From: Kiritimatiellia bacterium
GTDB taxonomy: Bacteria; Verrucomicrobiota; Kiritimatiellia; UBA8416; JAIOPI01
Length of the DNA: 5,374 bases
Assembly (NCBI GenBank): GCA_028822745.1
Contig: JAPKCZ010000181.1
Coordinates: forward strand, 1-5,374
Direction of reading: 5' to 3'
Notes under the pieces: model-generated
What the model was told of the DNA's origin: nothing
The model's database searches: none
The model's input: only the letters and a program-made list of their open reading frames with translations
In this document: positions 1-5,374 of the stretch, in pieces
Numbering within the stretch: the first letter of the stretch is position 1
Layout of the letters: each line of letters starts with the position of its first letter
Position numbers and translations under genes: made by a program

Positions 1-2900
1 ATTTGTGGCACATTGGGTGGTGCGGGTGGCGGCGGGTCATGCAACAGGTGACGCAACACCCAGGCCCCGCGCTCAACAGGGCTGCTCTCGACCCCGTTGC
101 TGCCCATGGCATGGATGGCGGCCATGCCCAACAGACCTCCGCGTGGAGAATCGTCAGGCAACGAAACTTTACGAAACGCATCCCCAGTGACGCCGTCGAT
201 TTCGTAGTAATTCGCGAGCAGGCCATTGATAATGACGTAGTCGCTGTTGAGCAGTTTCCCCAGTCGACCCTTTGCCGGATCCCTGAGCAGGAAGGCGAAA
301 GACCTGTACACCTCTTCGCGAACGGCGGCTCTTGCGCTTTCATCAAACTCGCGGTGGCGCTTTACATCGAATTGAAAGAAATCGAGCCGGTCCATGCCCA
401 ACCACTGGTGGACAAAGCCGGAGACGAACGCATACGCCCGTGAATCGGCGATCATGCGATCCACCTGTTGGTGAAGCACATCGGGCTGATGCAGTTCGTT
501 CCGTTTTGCGAGTGCCATCAGCTGCGCATCCGGCGGAGCGCTCCAGAGAAAATAGGCCAGGCGCACGGCGAGCTCGCGGTCACTCAACGTGCGAGGCGCG
601 TTTTCGTCACCGGGTTCATTCAGATAGAGGAAGCCGGGGGAAGCCAGAATGACGCTGAGCGGGGTCCGGATGGCCATCTCGAAGACGTCGCCTGCGTAGC
701 GTCGGGTTTCGAAAACATCCAGAATCCGGTCGATGAAGGTGGCGTCCGGTTGCGCCCCTCGCATGGCGGCCTGGGCGAAGTCAGTGAGGATGGCACGGGC
801 GCGGCCCGCACCGGAATTCGTCGTTGTTGCGGAATGTCGGGAGAGGATCTGGTCCAGGGCGGCCGGCGTTCTCGCTACCGAGATCGGACCTTCCCATTCA
901 ACCCAGTCGATCCACAGCGCGGGATCAGGGCCTACACCGGTTGCTTTGAGCGCCGCGCGATATCGCCCCAGGTCGAGCGCAAGATTTCGCTTTTCGCGCA
1001 GCACAAACTTGCGCGGGCCGCCAGCAGAGAGGCTCACCGGAACCTCGATGATCTGCGGTGTGTCGGTGGTGCCACTGACCTGAAAGGTTTGCATCAGGTC
1101 GAAATCCGTTTCGGTATCACCCACCCGGCTGCCCAGTTCAACAAAGTGCCGCTCTTTTTCGGTCCTCGCAACAGCGCCGATGCGGAAGCGTAGTCTATAG
1201 TCCCCCGGCGGCAGTGATTCGACGACGTGCTTCGTCTTCAACCCGCCGGTTGGATGCTCAGGCGGCAGCGCGATGGTTTCCTCTGTGTTTACTTTTGCGA
1301 TCGTCAGCAAGGAGCCGGTCTTCGTCAGCGGATTATTGAGATATCGCTGGTAGCTGGGTTTGTGTTTCTCATACTCTTTGATGCGAAACTTGGCGGCCTG
1401 TTCATCCGGGATCACGTCGTTAGGCTTGCCCGTCTCGAGGAAGGCCTTGCCGGACGCGTAGCCGTCCGTGAAGTATCCGTTGAACGTGCCGCCGACCTTG
1501 CGGTTGGCGTGTTTTTCGACGTCGCGGCGCTGCGTCCATGTGTCGGGCACACCCGAGTCATCGATCGGGCCTTGCAGCTCGACCCAGTCGATCCAAATCG
1601 CCGGTTCGATGCCATATCCATTCTTTCGTTTGGCTGCGTTAAAATGGTCCCTTAAGAGCCGGTCTTGATCTGTGGGCTGCCGTTCCTGAATCGAAAACTC
1701 ACGTTTTGTTTTGGCGGAGACCTCCAGGGACACCTCCAGAATCTGAGGCTCCTTCAGGGAGCCCGTGATCTGATGGCTGCTGATTGGAATTCCTTCAAGT
1801 CCCCGCTTAAGCTGGTTCCGCCGTTGTGGGTGTCCGATCTCGATGAAGTGACGGAAGGACGGGGTTCCCTCCACGACGCCAGCGCGCACCCGCAACGTGT
1901 ACGTTCCGGGCAGGAGCGTCTTTGGGGAAATGTCGATGCGGCAGGTGCCGGCGGCAACTTTCAGATACGTGCCCTGGTCTCGATGCGGTAGCGTGAGGAC
2001 GTGTTGGTGATAGGCCAGATTCGAGCGATCCCAATCAGGGTTGTGCAGCGCAGCTTGAAACGCGTCTCGAAAACCAAAATCGCGCGGATCAGGGACTCCT
2101 TCCAACAAGTGCGCAAACTTGTAAAAGTGGATGGGATCAGCCATCTGGGGGTTATCTTTTTCAAGCTCGACCCGCCTGGCCTTATTCTCAGGCGTTTCTC
2201 TGGCCTTATCGACCCCCACTTGCCAGCGCGTGAACTGCGCGTATCGTTCCTCCAGCTTCTTCGCTTGTTTTTCATTTGCCGGGTTGATGGTCTGCTCCGG
2301 CTCGACGCGCAAGACCGTGACGCATCTTTTCCTGGCCGCCTGCCGCTCGAATACCTCATCGATCGCGTTGCGTCCCAATTTCAAGTAATGCTCGAACTGG
2401 TCGCTGGAGAGAAAGAGCGATGTCCCCACGGTATCGAATGATCCGGATCCCGTGTCATCTGGAAGTGAACTCACATCGACGTTGACGCCCAGCAGATGCT
2501 GCATCGTGTTGCGGTACTCCCGACGATTGAGCCGGCGCATCGTAATCGTGCCTCCGGAAGCGGACAGGATCTTGCACGCGGTCACCATGGTATGCGCGAG
2601 ATCATCCAGGAACTCGGTTTTTTCCACGTCGTCCGGCTGGGGCTTGTCGTCCGGGGGCATTTCGCCGGCGTTCACGGCGTTGAGCACCTTTTGCCAGAGC
2701 TCAGCCTGCTCCATCGTGGTGACCTTGAAAGAAAGGTCCTCGAGGTTGACCTTGCCTTTCTGTGTGTCTTCGTCGTGGCAGTCGAAGCAGTGTGATTCAA
2801 AAAGGGCGAGGTGCTTGTCCGGCAGTCGGGCTTCAGGTTCCGCCGCGTGCGCGCAGAAGCACAGCGTCAGTATGCAGGCGATATGTCCAGGCGCCGTCAT
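1..2900 (-). CDS. DUF1592/DUF1587/DUF1595/DUF1588 planctomycete-type c-type cytochrome protein, C-terminus cut by window edge
   Basis: Exported haem protein of the PSD1/planctomycete cytochrome family; its reaction is unknown. Translating the minus strand from ATG at 2900 gives 966 uninterrupted codons to the left edge. In order: a Sec-like leader (about residues 1-20, cleavage after AHA, no Lys/Arg before the hydrophobic stretch); PSCyt1 with one haem motif CFDCH (38-42) and the typical AGEMPP (78-83); PSD3/DUF1587 (about 118-185, RRLNRREYRNTMQHLLG); two related modules each ending in WIDWVExxGPI (see repeat entries); PSD5/DUF1595 (about 700-760, ending ASPGFLYL); PSD4/DUF1592 (about 770-900, RLAYFLWSAPPD); and the start of PSCyt3/DUF1588 (from about 919, RGGLLGMAAIHAMGSN, then a proline-rich run). 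The second CxxCH and PSD2/DUF1585 should lie beyond the window. No other ATG, GTG or TTG lies in frame between the stop at 2949-2951 and 2900. It sits 31 bp after the DUF1552 gene, probably in one operon. Confidence 0.95.
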   Translation of the reverse strand, partial: MTAPGHIACILTLCFCAHAAEPEARLPDKHLALFESHCFDCHDEDTQKGKVNLEDLSFKVTTMEQAELWQKVLNAVNAGEMPPDDKPQPDDVEKTEFLDDLAHTMVTACKILSASGGTITMRRLNRREYRNTMQHLLGVNVDVSSLPDDTGSGSFDTVGTSLFLSSDQFEHYLKLGRNAIDEVFERQAARKRCVTVLRVEPEQTINPANEKQAKKLEERYAQFTRWQVGVDKARETPENKARRVELEKDNPQMADPIHFYKFAHLLEGVPDPRDFGFRDAFQAALHNPDWDRSNLAYHQHVLTLPHRDQGTYLKVAAGTCRIDISPKTLLPGTYTLRVRAGVVEGTPSFRHFIEIGHPQRRNQLKRGLEGIPISSHQITGSLKEPQILEVSLEVSAKTKREFSIQERQPTDQDRLLRDHFNAAKRKNGYGIEPAIWIDWVELQGPIDDSGVPDTWTQRRDVEKHANRKVGGTFNGYFTDGYASGKAFLETGKPNDVIPDEQAAKFRIKEYEKHKPSYQRYLNNPLTKTGSLLTIAKVNTEETIALPPEHPTGGLKTKHVVESLPPGDYRLRFRIGAVARTEKERHFVELGSRVGDTETDFDLMQTFQVSGTTDTPQIIEVPVSLSAGGPRKFVLREKRNLALDLGRYRAALKATGVGPDPALWIDWVEWEGPISVARTPAALDQILSRHSATTTNSGAGRARAILTDFAQAAMRGAQPDATFIDRILDVFETRRYAGDVFEMAIRTPLSVILASPGFLYLNEPGDENAPRTLSDRELAVRLAYFLWSAPPDAQLMALAKRNELHQPDVLHQQVDRMIADSRAYAFVSGFVHQWLGMDRLDFFQFDVKRHREFDESARAAVREEVYRSFAFLLRDPAKGRLGKLLNSDYVIINGLLANYYEIDGVTGDAFRKVSLPDDSPRGGLLGMAAIHAMGSNGVESSPVERGAWVLRHLLHDPPPPAPPNVPQ
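882..1418 (-). repeat. Internal module B of the cytochrome protein (second copy of the duplication)
   Basis: Residues about 495-673. It aligns with module A in order and spacing: YQRYLNNPL, LPPGDYRLRFRIG, RHFVELG, TPQIIEVPVSLSA, PALWIDWVEWEGPI. Both the RHF(I/V)E(I/L)G elements and the WIDWVE elements are separated by very similar distances in the two copies. Identity outside the anchors is low, so the duplication is old and is visible mainly in protein. A linker of about 50 residues (NGYFTDGYASGKAFLETGK and surroundings) separates the copies. Confidence 0.7.
1563..2093 (-). repeat. Internal module A of the cytochrome protein (first copy of a protein-level duplication)
   Basis: Residues about 270-446 of the cytochrome protein. 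The copy contains YHQHVLTLP, then LLPGTYTLRVRAG, RHFIEIG, EPQILEVSLEVSA and ends PAIWIDWVELQGPI. The same succession recurs in module B. The pattern of alternating hydrophobic strands and the phrase PGTYxLRxRxG suggest a secreted beta-sandwich, carbohydrate-binding-like fold. That fold is an inference. DUF1592 proteins usually carry at least one such module between PSD3 and PSD5. Confidence 0.7.
2775..2789 (-). other. Haem c attachment motif CFDCH of PSCyt1
   Basis: The codons for residues 38-42 of the cytochrome protein read Cys-Phe-Asp-Cys-His, the covalent haem c site CxxCH. It is followed by DEDTQKGKVNLEDL, which fits the PSCyt1 (planctomycete cytochrome C) pattern. It is the only CxxCH in the visible 966 residues. 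The distal haem ligand cannot be assigned securely; the Met in the MPP motif at about residue 81 is the family-typical candidate. Confidence 0.9.
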
Positions 2901-2932
2901 CCTGTTGCCCTGATGTCTCTGCGCGAGACCAT
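2897..2932 (-). other. 11-codon reading frame bridging DUF1552 stop and cytochrome start
   Basis: On the minus strand the DUF1552 stop TGA (2934-2932) shares its A with an ATG (TGATG). That ATG opens an 11-codon frame encoding MVSRRDIRATG. The frame ends in a TGA (2899-2897) overlapping the cytochrome ATG as ATGA. A good Shine-Dalgarno sequence, AAGGAG (2949-2944), lies 11 nt before the first ATG, inside the DUF1552 coding end. It may be a translational-coupling mini-cistron. Alternatively, it is the true basic N-terminus of the cytochrome leader separated by a one-base error or slip. It could also be chance. No homology is recognisable in so short a peptide. Confidence 0.3.
2908..2911 (-). 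promoter_or_regulatory. Ribosome binding site for the cytochrome gene
   Basis: Reading the minus strand, AGGG is followed by a 7-nt spacer (CAACAGG) and then ATG at 2900. It supports that start. It lies inside the 31-bp junction and within the 11-codon bridging frame, so ribosomes finishing DUF1552 could also reach it by coupling. Confidence 0.5.
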
Positions 2933-4224
2933 CAGGCCTGCAACTCCTTCACCACGCCGGAGCTGTCTCCGTGCCGCTCCGACTTCACGCCAATGCCCTG
3001 CAGCATCGTCAGCCACACGTTGCAGAGCGGCGTGTCCTTTGACAGCACAAGCTGCTGGCCCAGCTTCAGATCCGCCCCACCCCCGGCCACGATCGTCGGG
3101 CAGTTGTCGAGATAGTGGATGGAACGGATATTGGAGCCGTAGGCCAGGGCAACATGATCAAACAGTCTCGACCCGTCGGCCTCTTTTGTCGCTTTGAGTT
3201 TATCCAGGAATCCGGCCAGCAGCTCGCTCTGTGCGACATCGCGTTGTTCGGATGCGTCCATGCGCTCACCTTCGACATAGTGACTCATGTTGTGAGGCGC
3301 CACGTTGATGTCCATGCTCTGCAGAAGTGCCGCGACCGGCTGTCGGTAGGTCATCACGCGGGTGCTGTCGGTTTGCAGCGCGGCGGCGATCAGGTCATAC
3401 ATCACCTTGATTTCTTCGCGCCCCTTCAGCCCCTCCCGGGGCGCTTCCATCCCCGGTTTGGCTTTTGAAACCTCGAGCCAGTCTTCATCTTTGCCAAGTC
3501 GTGTCTCGATATCGCGGATGCCCTGGAAATATTCGTCCAGCTTATCGGTGTCCGTTTTGGAGAGACCGCGCTGCACGCGTTTGGCGTCGAGCAAAACGGC
3601 ATCCAGCACACTGCGTTGTTCGTCGATGGCGGCCTGACGCTGTTCCAGGGGCAGGTCGTCAGCAGAAAAGAGCTTGTGGTACACCTTCAGTGGCGTATCC
3701 AGCCCGGCCATCGGTTTGCCGCGCTGATCCCAGGCCAGCGACAGCCCGGGTCCATGCCCCGAGTTTTTGGTATCGGAGCTGCTAAGCTGAACAGAGCCGA
3801 AGCGCGTGTCCCCGCCAAGGTGCCGAGCCGCGACCTGATCGGCGGAAATGCTGTTTGAAAAACTCTGCCCGGGAACCGAAAACCGATTCGCGCCCGTCAG
3901 CCAGAAGGTACTGCCCCAGTGGGCCTCGTTGTTGTACTGGTTCGAACAGCCCTGGATCACAGAGAAATCGGCCTTATGCCGCGCCAGCGGAGCCAGACCC
4001 TTCGACAGCTCGTATCCGGATCCGGGTTGCTCGATATTCGGATACCAGCTTTCCTCCGTGACCCCCCATCCAAAACCGAGAAAAACCATGCGTTTGGAAG
4101 GCAAGGCGGGTGCGACTTCAGCAGCCGAAGCGAAACGACGGAAACCGATGGATTCCAGAGCCGGCAGCGCGATAAGCGCTCCCGTTCCACGAAGAAAATG
4201 ACGACGACCTAGTTGAGTTTTCAT
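2932..4224 (-). CDS. DUF1552 (HXXSHH family) secreted protein with Tat leader
   Basis: A 430-residue exported protein of the DUF1552 family (Pfam HXXSHH), described mainly from planctomycetes and relatives; its reaction is unknown. The N-terminus carries a twin-arginine motif, GRRHFLRG (residues 6-13), a hydrophobic stretch (about 14-28) and a likely cleavage site after ASA (32-34), so it is probably exported folded. The body matches the family throughout: VFLGFGWGVTEESWYP (about 47-62), ACSNQ-like GCSNQYNNEAHWG, a basic/acidic helical stretch with LDEYFQGIRDIETRL, and the C-terminal AYGSNIRSIHYLDNCPTIVAGG. The eponymous motif reads HNMSHY (311-316), with Tyr in place of the last His. Length is normal for the family. 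The ATG at 4224 begins right at the Tat leader; no convincing Shine-Dalgarno sequence precedes it. It is followed by the cytochrome gene at 31 bp, the usual partner, implying an operon. Confidence 0.95.
   Translation of the reverse strand: MKTQLGRRHFLRGTGALIALPALESIGFRRFASAAEVAPALPSKRMVFLGFGWGVTEESWYPNIEQPGSGYELSKGLAPLARHKADFSVIQGCSNQYNNEAHWGSTFWLTGANRFSVPGQSFSNSISADQVAARHLGGDTRFGSVQLSSSDTKNSGHGPGLSLAWDQRGKPMAGLDTPLKVYHKLFSADDLPLEQRQAAIDEQRSVLDAVLLDAKRVQRGLSKTDTDKLDEYFQGIRDIETRLGKDEDWLEVSKAKPGMEAPREGLKGREEIKVMYDLIAAALQTDSTRVMTYRQPVAALLQSMDINVAPHNMSHYVEGERMDASEQRDVAQSELLAGFLDKLKATKEADGSRLFDHVALAYGSNIRSIHYLDNCPTIVAGGGADLKLGQQLVLSKDTPLCNVWLTMLQGIGVKSERHGDSSGVVKELQA
2944..2949 (-). promoter_or_regulatory. 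Shine-Dalgarno-like AAGGAG inside the DUF1552 3' end
   Basis: On the minus strand AAGGAG (part of the Lys-Glu codons near the DUF1552 C-terminus) stands 11 nt before the ATG at 2932 that opens the bridging frame. It is the best anti-SD match at this junction. Codons for a KEL ending are common in DUF1552 proteins, so it may be coding coincidence. Confidence 0.35.
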
Positions 4225-4309
4225 AGTTATCTACAAGAATAATGGTTACAGATGGCGCGTAGGTTGACAACCCCTTTTTACGAGTCACCTGGGGTCAAGT
4301 CACCTGGGG
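4225..4309. other. Spacer between transposase and DUF1552 operon
   Basis: 85 bp holding a tandem 15-bp repeat at its right end and a short palindrome (GGTTG-A-CAACC, 4262-4272). No stem followed by a T-run is seen in the minus direction, so transcription from the transposase gene could continue into DUF1552. The operon promoter should lie here or upstream. The best -35-like element is TTGTCA (minus strand, 4269-4264), but no well-spaced -10 box follows it. Confidence 0.5.
4262..4272. promoter_or_regulatory. Short palindrome GGTTGACAACC, possible operator
   Basis: Two perfect 5-bp arms around one central base, about 40 bp upstream of the DUF1552 start. The position would suit a regulator site for the DUF1552-cytochrome operon. 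Arms this short arise easily by chance and no known operator is recognised. Confidence 0.15.
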
Positions 4310-4312
4310 TCA
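4283..4312. repeat. Tandem 15-bp direct repeat with hairpin at transposase 3' end
   Basis: The 15-mer AGTCACCTGGGGTCA occurs twice with no gap (4283-4297 and 4298-4312). The second copy and the bases after it form a perfect 5-bp stem, ACCTG-GGGT-CAGGT (4302-4315). In the first copy the same stem has one mismatch. The transposase stop codon (4312-4310) lies within this hairpin. Short palindromes at the ends of REP-associated transposase genes are the substrates of this family, so this is probably an element end or REP-like sequence. That link is an inference. Confidence 0.6.
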
Positions 4313-5365
4313 GGTCTCTAATAATCTAATCAGTGTTTCTTTCGATTTAGTGACACTTCTGGCCAACCTTTTGTCCTCTTTCGTCCGTTGCTTCCCGCGT
4401 TTTACAGCATGCCCCACGGCGGCGGGGCCAATGCCAAAAGCCTCACCTATCTCCCGCAGGCTCTTCTCTGCCGTCTGGCGGCAGAGGTACATCGCCAGGT
4501 CCCGTTCTGGGTGCGGCCTGCGCCTTTCCCGTAAGTTCTCGACCGTAACATTTCTCGTTGACGCGATCAGCTCAAGCACCTTGGCCACTGGCACCTCGTG
4601 ACGCCATGCTTTGCTGCCAACCACTTCCTGGCTGAGGCTCTCATCAGCTCCCAGTAGTCCCTGGATGAAGTCCCGGAACTCGTCCCCGCCTAAGAAGCAT
4701 CCCAGCCGCGCCTCTGAAAGCGGTGCAAACTCCTCCAGTTCCCGCCGGCCCTTCGGCTTTGCCTGCTCCTCGGCCTCTTTGACCAACCAGCCGTGGATGT
4801 AACTGCTGTACTGTCGCCTGCCTTCACGCGGGTTTCGCGCACCCAGCTCTCCCCACGCGCGGTCGCACGAGATCGTCGGTTCTGCTCCTTTAGGCATCGT
4901 CTTCGTGTAAGCCCTAAAACTGCTCCACGGGTATGCCGCCACATGCTCCATCCGTTCCTCGATCGACCTGCTGCGCCACTGACTGACCCGGACCGGGTTC
5001 AGGTGAACATAGCCTGTCACCGAGAGCAGGTAGCCTTCTTCCTGAATTGCTATCGCCTTGTAGCGACCTTCAAAGAGATGACCGGTACGCCGGTTTCGTT
5101 TGTTCGTCCACACCGTGTATGCGGTATTGAGGTAATGCATGAAGCGGTTGAGGTTTGGGTGCTCGGTCTGCACCACCAGGTGGTAGTGGTTGGTCATCAG
5201 TACATAGCCAAAGAGATGCACCTCGTAGCGCTCCAGCCCCTCGGCAAGAAGCTCCAACAGGTGCAATCGGTCCTCAGTCGTGCGGAAGAGGCTCTGCCTG
5301 TCGTTGCCGCGCGCGGTGACGTGGTACAAAGCGCCGGGATACTCAATTCTCAGGTGACGTGCCAC
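4310..5365 (-). CDS. REP-associated tyrosine transposase (Y1/HUH, IS200-like) fused to DnaA domain IV-like DNA-binding domain
   Basis: Single-strand DNA transposase/endonuclease of the RAYT group, 351 residues. The N-terminus (ARHLRIEYPGALYHVTARGN) is the family's opening block. The HUH metal site is HYH (60-62, after YVLMTN). The GHLFEGRYKA block spans about 95-104. The catalytic Tyr is most likely Y119 in GYVHLNPVR. Residues about 258-326 resemble DnaA domain IV, including RRRPHPERDLAMYLCRQ and the helix-turn-helix SLREIGEAFGIGPAAVGHAV. All catalytic residues are present and the frame is intact, so it may be active. The start is GTG at 5365, chosen because homologues begin with MARxLRIEYP. 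The frame stays open for three more codons to the edge, so an upstream start is not excluded and no ribosome binding site is visible. It points toward the DUF1552 operon 85 bp away but is functionally unrelated. Confidence 0.95.
   Translation of the reverse strand: MARHLRIEYPGALYHVTARGNDRQSLFRTTEDRLHLLELLAEGLERYEVHLFGYVLMTNHYHLVVQTEHPNLNRFMHYLNTAYTVWTNKRNRRTGHLFEGRYKAIAIQEEGYLLSVTGYVHLNPVRVSQWRSRSIEERMEHVAAYPWSSFRAYTKTMPKGAEPTISCDRAWGELGARNPREGRRQYSSYIHGWLVKEAEEQAKPKGRRELEEFAPLSEARLGCFLGGDEFRDFIQGLLGADESLSQEVVGSKAWRHEVPVAKVLELIASTRNVTVENLRERRRPHPERDLAMYLCRQTAEKSLREIGEAFGIGPAAVGHAVKRGKQRTKEDKRLARSVTKSKETLIRLLET
4388..4594 (-). other. DnaA domain IV-like helix-turn-helix region of the transposase
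   Basis: Residues about 258-326. The order matches the DnaA C-terminal domain: a helix with VLELIAS, then VTVENLRERRR, then a basic region followed by LAMYLCRQ, then LREIGEAFG and VGHAV. The DNA-reading segment of DnaA (GGRDHTTV) is replaced by the shorter GIGPAAV, so a DnaA box is unlikely to be the target. Confidence 0.75.
5180..5188 (-). other. HUH metal-binding motif (HYH) of the transposase
   Basis: Codons for His60-Tyr61-His62 in the setting MTNHYHLVVQ, the hallmark metal-coordinating motif of Y1 transposases. The paired nucleophile is Tyr119 (codon 5009-5011) in GYVHLNP. Confidence 0.9.
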
Positions 5366-5374
5366 GCGCCAACT

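Noticed and set aside
1754..2359. Minus-strand open frames 1807-2034 and 1961-2359
   Set aside because: They are in other frames inside the cytochrome gene, are rich in Arg and Ser as expected of shifted GC-rich coding sequence, and match nothing.
2853..2876. Lipoprotein signal in the cytochrome leader (cysteines at residues 9, 14 and 16)
   Set aside because: The residues before these cysteines do not form a lipobox: Leu, not Gly/Ala/Ser, precedes Cys14. A normal signal peptidase I site after AHA fits better.
3..2913. Several long plus-strand open frames (3-443, 468-1193, 1227-1655, 2001-2441, 2452-2913)
   Set aside because: They lie antisense to a continuous 966-codon minus-strand gene with clear PSD-family domains. 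They have no recognisable products.
3115..4212. Plus-strand open frames opposite the DUF1552 gene (for example 3115-3468, 3848-4201)
   Set aside because: These are shadows of the minus-strand DUF1552 gene, low in plausible protein features, and GC-rich coding DNA commonly leaves such frames open.
4240..4269. Sigma-70-like promoter before DUF1552 (TTGTCA at 4269-4264 with CATTAT downstream, minus strand)
   Set aside because: The spacing would be about 20 bp and the -10 match is weak, so I do not call it as a promoter.
4262..4279. Rho-independent terminator from GGTTGACAACC followed by CCTTTTT on the plus strand
   Set aside because: The arms leave only one base for a loop, which cannot form a hairpin, and no plus-strand gene ends here. 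In the minus direction there is no T-run after it.

Overview
The window reads as a fragment of a moderately GC-rich bacterial chromosome. All three genes lie on the minus strand and together fill almost the whole window. The DUF1552 and DUF1592/PSD1-cytochrome pair is typical of Planctomycetota, Verrucomicrobiota and related or neighbouring environmental lineages. The transposase is of a type common in the same groups. I cannot name a species, and the phylum is an inference from gene content.

Layout, in the direction of transcription (right to left). (1) 5365-4310: a REP-associated tyrosine transposase of the IS200-like Y1/HUH superfamily, fused to a C-terminal DnaA domain IV-like helix-turn-helix. 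Its stop codon lies inside a tandem 15-bp repeat that can form a small hairpin. (2) 4309-4225: an 85-bp spacer holding that repeat and a short palindrome, with no recognisable terminator. (3) 4224-2932: a secreted DUF1552 (HXXSHH family) protein with a twin-arginine leader. (4) 2931-2901: a 31-bp junction in which an 11-codon reading frame starts on the DUF1552 stop codon and ends on the next gene's start codon. (5) 2900-1: a large secreted planctomycete-type c-type cytochrome protein (PSCyt1, PSD3, PSD5, PSD4, start of PSCyt3). It runs off the left edge, so its C-terminus, normally with a second haem motif and PSD2/DUF1585, is not visible.

Genes 3 and 4 look like a two-gene operon whose products are both exported and probably work together outside the cytoplasm. 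No member of this pair has, to my knowledge, an assigned reaction. The transposase is probably an independent mobile or domesticated gene next to the operon.

The long plus-strand open frames are antisense shadows of these genes. I see no RNA gene, CRISPR array, or clear new defence or metabolic system. The points most worth a second look are the stop/start bridge at 2897-2934, the doubled beta-sandwich-like module in the cytochrome protein, and the repeat/hairpin at the transposase stop.
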